From Tritrichomonas foetus (Eukaryota > Parabasalia > Tritrichomonadida > Tritrichomonadidae), in the NCBI GenBank assembly GCA_001839685.1, contig MLAK01000771.1, positions 1-19,057 of the forward strand: a stretch of 19,057 nt of DNA, given 5' to 3'. This document shows positions 9,049-18,352 of this stretch, piece by piece. The translations under genes were made by a program, and so were the position numbers. Each line of letters opens with the position of its first letter. The stretch's first letter is position 1. The notes beneath the pieces were generated by a model, which did not search any database, was not told the origin of the DNA, and was given only the letters and a program-made list of their open reading frames with translations.

Positions 9049-9264
9049 AATCTTTTCTGTCATAAAATTTTAGTATATGAAGAAAATAGACTGGCAGTCC
9101 TCAACAGCACATTCTCAAGCAGGGATACAGATACAACGATTGAAAGACCAAATCAAGAAAAATGGAATCCAATATGTTTTTTTCCAGACTCGATGCCAAG
9201 TGAATTTTCTGATGACTCGCCAATTAGATGGCAAAACATTCGTAATCTTCTCATTGATGCCTAA
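9049..9264 (+). pseudogene. Possible gene relic, 3' shard (71 codons)
   Basis: A stop-to-stop frame of 71 codons (previous TGA at 9046-9048, TAA at 9262-9264) encodes a peptide with normal residue use, including RPNQEKWNPICFFPDSMPSE and, near the end, SPIRWQNIRNLLIDA. It has no ATG near its start, so it cannot be an intact intronless gene. It may be the end of a decayed gene or, less likely, a terminal exon, since the sequence before it reads TTTTAG. An overlapping ATG frame at 9077-9337 ends in a run of hydrophobic residues from T-tracts and looks less natural. Confidence 0.35.
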
Positions 9265-9625
9265 ATTTTTTTTATTTATATCAAAATTATTAATATTTTT
9301 TTTATACTTCATTTTTGTATTTTGGAAAACATTATAATTTTCGATGGAGGGCCATATGATAATAAAAAGCACGATTTATGATAAGAAATAATCAAGATAT
9401 TAATGCTATAAAATCACTTTTTATCTCAATAATTCTCAGAAATTTTTGTGGGGTTTATTTTTTTCTCCCAATTTTTTTTTGGATTTGGTTTTCTCTGTAT
9501 CTTGATTTTTAAATTATAATATTTATATATTATTAATAGGATTACAATTAAATAATTTTTAGATGACAATAATATCAACAATTATTCATTTAGATCTCTC
9601 AATAGTCTTCTACATCTAGAGCTAG

Positions 9626-9775
9626 TTAGTTTGTATACATCTGAATAAAGTCGAAGCTTTGAAAAATTATAAATGTATCAATGATGGGCTCAATTGTATG
9701 AACGAATTGAAAAAACTAAAATGGAAATTATATTGGAATTGGCGGAATTATTTCGATGTGGGCCAGAAAGATTGA
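9626..9775 (+). pseudogene. Possible gene relic, third shard (49 codons)
   Basis: A stop-bounded frame (TAG at 9623-9625, TGA at 9773-9775) gives a Trp- and Lys-rich peptide including KWKLYWNWRNYFDVGQKD. It has no convincing start or known family. Chance is a serious alternative at this length. Confidence 0.2.
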
Positions 9776-10652
9776 ATTGAAATATTTGTAAAGAGTCAAT
9801 AGAAAAATTCCAAACTTAAATGACATGTTTATGGTTCTTTGATGAAAGAATTGTCCATTATAATTAATTCATGAATAAAATATAAAAAAAAGTTTATCTT
9901 CCGCATGAAGTACTTTTGGAAGATGTAGGTTCTGAACAAAAGAAAAATTACGCGAAAAAAATTTCTGAATCCTTTTTCAATTTCTTCACTGTACTCAATC
10001 CAAAATTTTAATGCATTCAAAAAATATTGATCTTTCAAAATAAAAAAGAATCATGATCTCTAATAAGGTGGAAAATGACATCTTTATTATATCCACAAAA
10101 TTGATCATATATGGAAAATATTTTGACAGACATTATTGAGAAACTTTACAGAATTTTGTGAATAAAATAGTGAAAACATTTGCGATAAGTATCATTTTTC
10201 TTTCAATTTGTAACTTTCATAATATTCAATGTGAAATTGGTATGATGCTCTGTGTTATTAACAGCAAAGATTAAGCCTTTTATGAAAGATGACGCAAATG
10301 GAACAATTGAGTTTTTATTGAAAATTTTTTCACAAATTTTGAATCAAAAAATGCTCTTTGAAAATTCAGTTTTCTAGATTTAAGATCATTCAATTATTCA
10401 ATAAGGTTCAAAATTTATTGAGATAATATTTTTTAAAAAGTCGAACAAATATTATTGAATTTATTTCCTGGTGATTTTTATCATTTTTTTAAAACAAAAA
10501 GTAAATCGCCTATTCACAATTCTTTTTTGTTTGAATATTACTCACAATTCTCTCCGTACAAATGTGATCATATTGAAATGAAGATTCGATTAAAGAGATA
10601 TTTTTTGAAAGCCGAATATTCAAAAATTTCATAAAATCATATTCTAAAAATA

Positions 10653-10658
10653 TCATTA
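10653..10658 (+). promoter_or_regulatory. Initiator (Inr) of the 10673 gene
   Basis: TCATTA, continuing as TCATTATTATTA, fits the trichomonad initiator consensus TCAYTWYT well. The predicted start A at 10655 lies 18 nt before the ATG at 10673, the same distance as for the gene at 638. Confidence 0.55.
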
Positions 10659-10672
10659 TTATTATCGTTAAA

Positions 10673-11314
10673 ATGTGGACGAAAGCAACACCCCAATCAC
10701 CAAGGAAGAGCAACACTCATTTTCCTGATATCATACAGCCTCGACTTAGTGGAACAGTTCGACTTGGCGAAGCTTCTGGAAAAGGATCCAAATTATCAAA
10801 GAAAATCAATTTCCCAGCACGCCTAAGCATGCCCTCAATCACACCGCATCCAAATGGAATAGGAAGTATTAGCTTTGGACCAGGTCTCGGCGATCTTCCA
10901 GACGTGAAAGATATGAATCGACGACAATCGAAATTAAAGCGACGTAGTCACTCTTGCGTTGACCCAGACGCTTCACCAATGAGCAACATAAGCAATTTGG
11001 AAGCAAAATTCGAAGAGCTCGAAGAATATCAAAGTAATTCGAATATGATGGTTTCTGCATTGTCCCCATCTTCTGAGGATGGAATCATTTCTATGGAGGA
11101 TGAGATGTTGCCAAATCAGAATTTCGAAAACAGCAACCTGGTGTGCGGAATCGACGCATTCAATAATAAGTCAGAGAACGGTTGTGAAAAACCACCAGCT
11201 GACATCACAAATTTCGAGTGCCTAGCCGAGACGAGAGATAGAAACGTTCGCGACATCAGAATGAATAAATGCATCCGCAAAAAAGTGACACTAAGCGCGA
11301 GCTATATTTTCTAA
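10673..11314 (+). CDS. Small Ser/Pro-rich basic protein, unknown (213 aa)
   Basis: The frame runs from ATG to TAA, with a good initiator 18 nt upstream, and its GC content is visibly higher than the flanks. The N-terminal half is basic and rich in Ser, Pro and Gly, with SP/TP sites (TPQSP at 6-10, TPHP at 57-60) and a basic patch RRQSKLKRRSHS at about 83-94 that offers basophilic-kinase sites and could act as a nuclear signal. A short amphipathic helix NISNLEAKFEELEEY follows at 105-119, then an acidic stretch (SSEDGIISMEDEM) and a Cys-containing, basic C-terminal part. No domain is recognised. The pattern suggests a phosphorylated, partly disordered regulatory protein, but this is inference. 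Confidence 0.8.
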   Translation: MWTKATPQSPRKSNTHFPDIIQPRLSGTVRLGEASGKGSKLSKKINFPARLSMPSITPHPNGIGSISFGPGLGDLPDVKDMNRRQSKLKRRSHSCVDPDASPMSNISNLEAKFEELEEYQSNSNMMVSALSPSSEDGIISMEDEMLPNQNFENSNLVCGIDAFNNKSENGCEKPPADITNFECLAETRDRNVRDIRMNKCIRKKVTLSASYIF

Positions 11315-11799
11315 GAAAATTTTTCACTTCAGAAAAATTGACTTTTCGACAATTGAATGGAGAAAAGAAAATGTTTGACGAAAAGGAAATCGGGATTAAC
11401 GAATATTTTTTATTATTTATTACTAAATTACTATTTTAATCTTCATTCTATTGCACATAATTTACAATTATTCAACCCAGAGCAAATATGCGGTATATTT
11501 CTACACGTAAAGGGTTTTCTTTGGAGAAAAAAAGATCGAATCAATCTTATAATATAGAGCATAAATTTACCAAAATTTCATGCTGTCAATCATATTTAAT
11601 CAATCCATAAATGTTAAAAAATTGAATGAAATTTCAGACATCTAGTCAGATGTATTTCACCATTAACCGCTGAATAAATTCATAGAAGTGCATTAAAAAG
11701 TTAAAAATCCGATCATGATTTCAATACACCTTTCAAAATCGCCTGAACGATAGAAAAATAAAAACTTTCTCAAAAAGTTTGATCTAGGTGAAATTATTC
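11315..11799. other. Spacer before the SAPS-like gene
   Basis: AT-rich sequence of 485 bases. A frame of 66 codons from ATG at 11357 encodes a Lys/Phe/Asn-skewed peptide without recognisable features and is not called. No clear TCAYTW initiator is seen near the downstream ATG at 11800. Confidence 0.5.
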
Positions 11800-13185
11800 A
11801 TGATCAATGAAAAGAAAGAAATCGCCAATGCATTGATTGAGAAAATGATTCTGAAATCAATTCCAATCGAAGATATATTGTCATCTATCAACTTTCAATT
11901 TGCCTGGACAAATCCTTCTGCACCACTCATCAATTATATAATGAAAAATATTGTTATTTTGTTTGAATTCTCAATTCAATCAAAACGATGTCCACAATCT
12001 GTAGTGAATAATTGTATTCTAATATTTCAGACAACTGATAAAAACATTCTCAATAAGATTATTTCACATGAAGAACTGAAAAAATACATTCATACTTTTT
12101 CATCATCTGTTTCAAATTATTGCCCACAAACTCAAAACTTATTTTTTGAGAGAATAACTTATTTGGTTTCAAATTCGACTTTTTATTTTTTCAAAAATAT
12201 TGATTTTCCAACGTTGATGCAATCTTTACTCAATTATGTATATTTGGATCCAGCTTTTCGTTTTATTTCATCAATGATTTTGAATCATTATTCAATTTTT
12301 TATTTCCGCTTCGAAAAATTTGAATTTCCAAAAAAATTATTAAATGAGTTTTTAAAACATACAAAAAATAGTGAACAAAGCATTTTACTTTTCATTTATT
12401 GTCTTGAAGAATCAAATTTTTCAAAGGATGCTGCTAATCAAATCATCTCTGAAAACTTGCATTTTCAAGTTTTATCGAAATCATTCAATGAAAATGATGA
12501 AAAATGTGTTGACTTATTGAAAGTTTTTTATATACAATCAATGAGGCATACAAATGATCTTAGCTGGAAACAAATCTCAAACTTTATTTTTGATAACTTT
12601 GACGTTATTTGTTCGAAATTGGTGAAAATGAAAATTTTTGGCAAATATGAAAAATCAGTTTCAATTTTATATTTAATGATTTCTGATGATCGAAAAATTA
12701 TAAATAATGAAGCCATTCAAGTTATTCATAAAGGAATCGAATTATTTTTTATTTTTCAAACGAATTCTTTTCTTCATTCATTTGTTGTTTCATCAATTGA
12801 GCTTTTCATTCAAAATAAAGGTCAAGTGAAGCAACTTTTAAGTGATTCTTTTTTAGTTTCAATGATTATTCAAAAATATCAAGAACGAAAAAGAAATGAT
12901 GTGATTTATAGGGGACATCTTCGATTAATTTCTTTTATGATTGACCAATTTGTTGATCCTATTTTGTTTCCATTATGGAAAACTGTGGTGATGAAAGAAA
13001 ACATTGAAACTCAACAGATTATTGATCAATCTGTTGAAGATTATCAAAAAATTGCGACATTGGTAAATGTACCTTATGATGATCATTTGTCAGAACTTCT
13101 TTTTTCACAAAGACTAGGTAAGTTTGTTCTTTATTTTGCTTTGTTGGCGTTAACTTTTTTAGGAATTATTTTTCTTCTTTTTTAA
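11800..13185 (+). CDS. SAPS-like (PP6/Sit4-associated) protein, hydrophobic tail
   Basis: The first ATG is at 11800; an in-frame TAG at 11785-11787 excludes a longer start. The product has 461 residues and is built of helices like a HEAT/ARM-type solenoid. The region about 320-415 resembles the SIT4 phosphatase-associated (SAPS) family: NSFLHSFVV, then LLSDSFLVSMIIQKYQERK, then YRGHLRLISFMI in the place of the family's RGYMGHLTRIAN signature, and a Trp-containing helix LWKTVVMKE. SAPS proteins are regulatory subunits of PP6/Sit4-type phosphatases. The last 20 residues (442-461) are continuously hydrophobic and end at the stop, like a tail anchor. The same stretch of DNA starts with GGTAAGT and ends TTTTTTAG, so part of the tail could instead be a 45-nt in-frame intron. 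The protein is shorter than typical SAPS members. Family assignment is moderate and by pattern only. Confidence 0.8.
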   Translation: MINEKKEIANALIEKMILKSIPIEDILSSINFQFAWTNPSAPLINYIMKNIVILFEFSIQSKRCPQSVVNNCILIFQTTDKNILNKIISHEELKKYIHTFSSSVSNYCPQTQNLFFERITYLVSNSTFYFFKNIDFPTLMQSLLNYVYLDPAFRFISSMILNHYSIFYFRFEKFEFPKKLLNEFLKHTKNSEQSILLFIYCLEESNFSKDAANQIISENLHFQVLSKSFNENDEKCVDLLKVFYIQSMRHTNDLSWKQISNFIFDNFDVICSKLVKMKIFGKYEKSVSILYLMISDDRKIINNEAIQVIHKGIELFFIFQTNSFLHSFVVSSIELFIQNKGQVKQLLSDSFLVSMIIQKYQERKRNDVIYRGHLRLISFMIDQFVDPILFPLWKTVVMKENIETQQIIDQSVEDYQKIATLVNVPYDDHLSELLFSQRLGKFVLYFALLALTFLGIIFLLF

Positions 13186-13950
13186 TCTGAAATCTTTTGT
13201 TAATATTAAAATACATTTGTGGTTTATTTTATTCTTATATATATATTAGCTTTTTATTTTCGATTTTATTCTTGTTCATTGATATAGATCGATCTTTTCT
13301 GGTTGAATAGATGCTCTTCATTTTCTCCAATGAATCTGAATGTCATCTTTTCAATTTTTCTGTTGTGTCGTTTGGAAAATTACGATTCACTCGAGTGTAT
13401 AGGCCACGAAATATTGAGAGATTTCTTAAATGAAATAATTATTCATCACTGTTTAGTGGCAAAAATTCCAATGTATCTCTTTTCTTGGTTTCTTGAATGT
13501 TAAAGCATCTTTAAAAAATAAAACATCAAAACTCATTGGTGAAAAATGATTATTTACATGATTCCATTGAAATCTTTAATCCATATTAATTAATAACAAT
13601 TCATAAGTATATTAACCAAAAAAAAGAGCAATTATAGTTTTAACAGAAAATGCTCGAAAAGTCTCAAAATATCTTTTATATCTAATGAACATGTTTCTTT
13701 TGGAAGGAATTGTATCTTGATTGGATTGATTATGTCGTTCAATGAACATGCTAATGGTGTGAAGCACTGAATGGGGAAATTTCATTCATTATATTTATTT
13801 GGTTCTTTTTTACAGCTTCATCTTTGGTATAGTCTTTTACTTATTCATGTGTTTACTCATCAGTTCTACTGATTAATTTTGAGTTGCTGTTATATATATA
13901 TATGAAATATGACCAATATGAAATCTTTTTTGACACTATGTTTTTGGGTT

Positions 13951-13987
<37 letters not shown>

Positions 13988-14602
13988 CATCCTTCATATA
14001 TAATATAGTGTTTATTATTCATTAATAATATGAAATTTCACATAAAAGCATCTCAAATAGTTTTTCGAAATTGTCACAATTTACATTCCTGAACGCTTCT
14101 AAAGTCTTTATCAGCCGTTTCACAATGTTTTGTATGATCCTAATTTATTCGACTTAAACATTCCCTATAACGATAGAATTCCATCATTTATTATGTGCGA
14201 TTAGTGACAGATAGCCGCAAAATTGCTCTCTTTAAATGCCACGGGTGAATTATCAAAAAATGAATTAACATTTTAGAAAAACAAAGAATAAGTCTCATCA
14301 AATTTGATGATGAAATGATGAAATAATAAAAGATTTGTTTAGAAGAAATTACATGAGATTTCTAAATAACATCAAACATTTTTTTATCCCAGAATAATCA
14401 ATTAAAATAGCCTTTGACCAAATGATTGATAAATTGATGAATATAAAAATGAAAGAATATATGGCCATAATGAAGTGATCGATATGTAAACCTTTAAAAA
14501 TGAGATACCGTTTAAATTGATACAATCAATATTTCAATAAGTGAAAATAAGGATGATCTGAAAAATAATTGAATATTTATATAAAATCGAAATAAAAAAG
14601 GC
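13186..14602. other. 1.4 kb spacer with long T-tract
   Basis: AT-rich spacer. It holds a run of 35 T (13953-13987), preceded by a short TA repeat around 13890-13903. A frame at 13303-13503 opens at TTG, or at ATG 13330 with 58 residues, and is dominated by hydrophobic and His residues; it is not called a gene. No initiator matching TCAYTW lies next to the ATG at 14603. Confidence 0.55.
13953..13987. repeat. Homopolymer of 35 T
   Basis: Direct count gives 35 consecutive T. Long A/T tracts exclude nucleosomes and are prone to length change and sequencing error, so the true length is uncertain. Confidence 0.9.
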
Positions 14603-17600
14603 ATGAATGATCATTTGCCTGAGACTTTTCAAAACGAATTTCATCAAATTATGATCGACCAACGAGCAACCGAACTTTCTGACTTTCTCGTGAACAACTT
14701 TCAATACCAAGTTGACGATTTAAATTCGCTTTTGTCTGATTTCCCATCACTTGAAAGATTAGGTGGACTTGTTGCTTCCTTTTTACACTCTCTTGTTGAT
14801 GTTTCAATCAGCCCCGAAAGTTACGAAGACCTAATTCTCGCAATTCGCATTATGATTTCCGAATCAAACAAAATCAAACAAGCAAGCGTTCAGTCATATA
14901 TGAGTCTCGATAACATCAAATCAATGACAAGCCTGCAAAACCTTGATGCAAGCCTACAAAATTTATCATCGAATGCGCCATTATCACCGCGAACGACGAT
15001 AGATCGCCAAAAACTTCACAATTTAGAAGCAAAAGTGCAAGACCTCACAATTAAAAACATCGATCTTGCAAAAGAAAATCAAGAAAAATCAAATGAAAAT
15101 AATAAATTATTTCTTGAAAAAGAGCAACTAATTGAAAAGAACAAAGAAAGAATTAATCGGCGTGATGCTGAAATTACAAAACTACAAAATATAATAACCG
15201 ATTTGAAGGATCAAATCGACCAGCAAAAGGAAAAGCAGCAATTTTCGAATTTATATAAAGAAAACGATCAACTTGCGATTGATGGACTAAATCAGCAAAT
15301 TGACGATTTGACGAAGCACGTTGATGAATTGAAAGAAAATATTCTCAAAAAGAAAAATAAAATTCTTGATTTGAATTCAAATTATAAAAAATCAATGGTT
15401 GAGTTGGAAGGCAGTAAGTTAACAATCGAAAAACTTAATGCTGAAATCGAAATTCTTTCACAAAATAAAAATGATAAAATGGTCGAAAATTTGAACGACT
15501 TTATTAATAAGTTAACTATTATTTTAAGTGAAAAAGAACTTAAATCACTAAATTTGGCACAAGATCGAAAAATTGCCTGTAAACTTGCAAAACAACTCCT
15601 TTCATTAAATGAAGAACTTGAAGATCGTCTGAAAATGGCTGAAGAAGATAAATTTGCCCATCTATCACAAATAAAAGATTTGAATACTCAAATAAAGAAG
15701 ATTTTACAAGAAAATGAAGAAATCAATAAATTATATAATACTACTAAAAATGAATATAAACTATTCGCTGAAAAGGTGAGGAGATTAGAAACTGAGCTTG
15801 AAATTGACATTACAAATGATCAAATTGAAAAGATTCTTGAAAAAATCACAAAGTTGAAACAAAGTCAAATTTCAAATGCAACTCCACAAAACGAAGGAAA
15901 TCAATCAGATATAACAATCAATCCTGATAGTATCAGAGATCTTCATAAAGTGATATGTGCATTATGCAATTATATCTATCAGCTTCTAAACGGAAGTGAA
16001 GATGATGTACTTCCATTAATCTGTCAATCTGAGCCGATTTTCAAAGACGAGTATCTCAAATTAACTATAATCGATAGTATTGAATCTATAATGGCGCAAA
16101 TTCCGCAACCACGCTTGGAGGGTGAGTTAGAAGGTCAAAATGAGCCAACCCTTTTAGATCGTATTTTTGGATCAGCAGAATCAATTAATCAAATTATTGA
16201 TGAATTCGCACAAGATGAAAAAACTGTTGAATATGCAGCTGTGGCTGCCTTGTGTAGTGCCAATTCCAATCTTCGATCAATGATGGAATCCACCGCTCAG
16301 CAACTTAGTGATCTTCATTCAATGCTTCCAAATGACTATCGTCGTGGAGATGTCATTGATTCAATTGGCCTCTTCCTTCATGATACACAGGATATTTTCC
16401 ACTCTATTTTTGAAGTTATTCAATCATCCAAATATTTCAATTCCACAGAAATTCAATTCCGTCCATTAATGATTGAATTTATTGATCGCGTTGGAAAAAT
16501 CATTTGTGATCTCGATAATGAGATTCGACCAGCAATTAATTACCATGGTCCATTTGATGGACTTCCAATTGCCACAGTCAATTTTATCACTAATTTGAAA
16601 GAAGAAAATAATACGATTTCTGCCATCCATGCTGGAAGTAATTTTGAAGGAAATTATTTGGAAAACAGCATCGATATACAAATTTCGACGATGCAAGAAA
16701 TCGAAAACACAAAAAGAGAACAAGAATTAATCATTGATAGACTTGAAGAAGAAAAGCAACTGCTTCAAAAACAACTTGATGAAGAAATTAACGAACTAAA
16801 TGAATTGCAAGTTGATTATAATATGCAAAAATCAAAGATTGACGGATTAATGAGCGATTACGAAAAATTATTGAAAGAGAAGAAATATTATCAAGAACTT
16901 GCAGAGAAAAGAAAGAAGCGATTCGATGAACGAAAACAAGCCATTATTAAAAATGAAAAAGAAATTTATGAAGATCGTATCAAAAGAATTAATGCTAAAT
17001 TTACGATAGAAAAGAATTCATATAACAAAGACATCTCTAATCTTCACATCCGTGTTAAGAAATTGAAAGAAAGCTATATCAATCTCCAAAAATTGTATGA
17101 TGAAAGAATAGAAAATCAAGATATCACGATTCGTGAATTAATTGATAAGATAAAACATTCAGAGGAATCATTCAAAAAGCAGTTCGCAGAAAAAGACTCA
17201 CTACATAAAGAAGAAATTGAAAAACTTGAAGAAATTTCTAAGAAAGAAATTCAAAATGCCATTAATTCATCTCCCATCAAATCAATAACCACAAATACTA
17301 ACATGAATACTAGTGTGATTACTTTTAGCACACCAAAGACGCCGAAGACTCCATCTACGCCCTTCACTCCAGTGACGCCCTCCAACATTTCATTAACTCC
17401 GGTGACTCCTGGCCGAACTCCTGACGGTGATCGCTTCCTAGCACAACTTGGACGTGTGCTTTCGAAGTATTATCCATTTGCCGAAATTGGCATCAATTTA
17501 TGGACTCGATCAATGGTTCTTTCTTCACTTTCAACTGTTATTAAAAAAGTGAACGAACTTGATCCAAAAGCAAACCATTCATCTGTCACTCCAACCAAAT

Positions 17601-18010
17601 CCACCAATAATACAAACAACAGTTCTAATACTTCTAATTGTGTGGTTCAAGGAACATTGAAGGAAACCCGTGCTTGGCAAGCCTGGGCCAATAACATCGC
17701 TCTTCATTCGAAGTTAGTTAATGTAACTAATGCTGATGATCTTCGTACAGCAATTTCTGACATCGTATTAGGCACCACTGCTCGAACACATCTTGTTCGA
17801 AGCATGCAAAGTCTTCGAGCTCAGAAAAAGATTCTTGTTGCATTTGCTAATGATGTTCCAGCTGTCACAAAAAGCGAAAAGAAGCATGAAGTGACTTTGA
17901 ATGATATACAGTTCACGATTAGATGTACTTTGGCTTTAAGAAAAATGCGAACAAAACCATCAAGAGCATCACTTCCACGTGGAACAATCAAGCCCGCTAA
18001 CTTTCATTGA
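14603..18010 (+). CDS. Long coiled-coil protein with TP array (1135 aa)
   Basis: The frame runs from ATG to TGA. Residues 1-130 are helical and likely globular (LPETFQNEFHQIMIDQRATE onward). A long coiled coil runs from about 138 to 410 (LEAKVQDLTIKNIDLAKENQ and continuing). A helical, non-coil section spans about 436-680 and includes Cys residues. A second coiled coil covers about 693-880, with a very basic patch (EKRKKRFDERKQ). Residues 910-940 contain nine Thr-Pro dipeptides. The final region, about 941-1135, is helical with LSKYYPFAEIGINLWTRSM and an internal Asn/Ser/Thr-rich linker, and ends in a basic tail. There is no signal peptide or membrane segment. The layout suits a cytoskeletal, centrosomal or tethering protein whose linker is controlled by proline-directed kinases. 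The family is not recognised. Confidence 0.92.
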   Translation: MNDHLPETFQNEFHQIMIDQRATELSDFLVNNFQYQVDDLNSLLSDFPSLERLGGLVASFLHSLVDVSISPESYEDLILAIRIMISESNKIKQASVQSYMSLDNIKSMTSLQNLDASLQNLSSNAPLSPRTTIDRQKLHNLEAKVQDLTIKNIDLAKENQEKSNENNKLFLEKEQLIEKNKERINRRDAEITKLQNIITDLKDQIDQQKEKQQFSNLYKENDQLAIDGLNQQIDDLTKHVDELKENILKKKNKILDLNSNYKKSMVELEGSKLTIEKLNAEIEILSQNKNDKMVENLNDFINKLTIILSEKELKSLNLAQDRKIACKLAKQLLSLNEELEDRLKMAEEDKFAHLSQIKDLNTQIKKILQENEEINKLYNTTKNEYKLFAEKVRRLETELEIDITNDQIEKILEKITKLKQSQISNATPQNEGNQSDITINPDSIRDLHKVICALCNYIYQLLNGSEDDVLPLICQSEPIFKDEYLKLTIIDSIESIMAQIPQPRLEGELEGQNEPTLLDRIFGSAESINQIIDEFAQDEKTVEYAAVAALCSANSNLRSMMESTAQQLSDLHSMLPNDYRRGDVIDSIGLFLHDTQDIFHSIFEVIQSSKYFNSTEIQFRPLMIEFIDRVGKIICDLDNEIRPAINYHGPFDGLPIATVNFITNLKEENNTISAIHAGSNFEGNYLENSIDIQISTMQEIENTKREQELIIDRLEEEKQLLQKQLDEEINELNELQVDYNMQKSKIDGLMSDYEKLLKEKKYYQELAEKRKKRFDERKQAIIKNEKEIYEDRIKRINAKFTIEKNSYNKDISNLHIRVKKLKESYINLQKLYDERIENQDITIRELIDKIKHSEESFKKQFAEKDSLHKEEIEKLEEISKKEIQNAINSSPIKSITTNTNMNTSVITFSTPKTPKTPSTPFTPVTPSNISLTPVTPGRTPDGDRFLAQLGRVLSKYYPFAEIGINLWTRSMVLSSLSTVIKKVNELDPKANHSSVTPTKSTNNTNNSSNTSNCVVQGTLKETRAWQAWANNIALHSKLVNVTNADDLRTAISDIVLGTTARTHLVRSMQSLRAQKKILVAFANDVPAVTKSEKKHEVTLNDIQFTIRCTLALRKMRTKPSRASLPRGTIKPANFH
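17330..17422 (+). repeat. Thr-Pro dipeptide array
   Basis: Residues 910-940 of the 1135-residue protein contain nine TP dipeptides (at 910, 913, 916, 919, 922, 925, 932, 935 and 939). The first six are spaced exactly three residues apart. TP is the minimal target of CDK and MAP kinases. Confidence 0.9.
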
Positions 18011-18047
18011 ATTTTCAATTTTTAAATGAATTTGAATAATTTTACTT

Positions 18048-18081
18048 TTTTTCTCGATTCTGTTTTTTGAATCAAGAAAAA
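18048..18081. other. Inverted repeat downstream of the coiled-coil gene
   Basis: TTTTTCTCGATTC (18048-18060) pairs with GAATCAAGAAAAA (18069-18081) with one mismatch in 13, across an 8-nt loop TGTTTTTT. It begins 37 nt after the stop codon and could lie in the 3' untranslated region. A role in 3' end formation or mRNA stability is only a possibility. Confidence 0.55.
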
Positions 18082-18352
18082 TTTTTATTCATGGATATAA
18101 TACTTCCATATAAAATCAAATATTAGTCGAAAAATACTATTTCTTTGTTAAACAATGAAAAGAATTATTTCGACAATCCTTTCAATAACTAAAAATGTGA
18201 TATTTGAGAAAATGATATTTTTCTTATTTTTATTTTACCATTTATGTGATTCACATCTTCTAATGAAAGCATCCAAAATTTTGGTTCCATTAACAGTGAT
18301 AAGTTATGAACATGTTTGCTTCCAATCAATTGATCAAATGACAGAGCGTATT

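Larger units (their letters stand above)
7603..10672. other. 3 kb spacer with hairpin and coding-like shards
   Basis: This is the largest gene-free stretch. It is AT-rich with many stops in all frames. It contains the G6/C6 hairpin at 7975-7997, a short direct repeat of TACTACCATAA at 7948-7958 and 8278-8288, and three short stop-bounded frames with protein-like composition (8656-8754, 9049-9264, 9626-9775). No intact gene, tRNA or rRNA was recognised. The initiator of the next gene lies at 10653. Confidence 0.6.

Noticed and set aside
9077..9337. 86-codon ATG frame in the large spacer
   Set aside because: Its second half is encoded by T-runs, and it overlaps a more protein-like frame ending at 9264.
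11357..11557. 66-codon ATG frame after the Ser/Pro-rich gene
   Set aside because: Residue use is skewed to Asn, Leu, Ile and Phe, there is no initiator, and no family is recognisable.
13303..13503. 66-codon frame after the SAPS-like gene
   Set aside because: It starts at TTG (ATG only at 13330), is hydrophobic and has no promoter motif. A relic cannot be excluded, but support is too weak.
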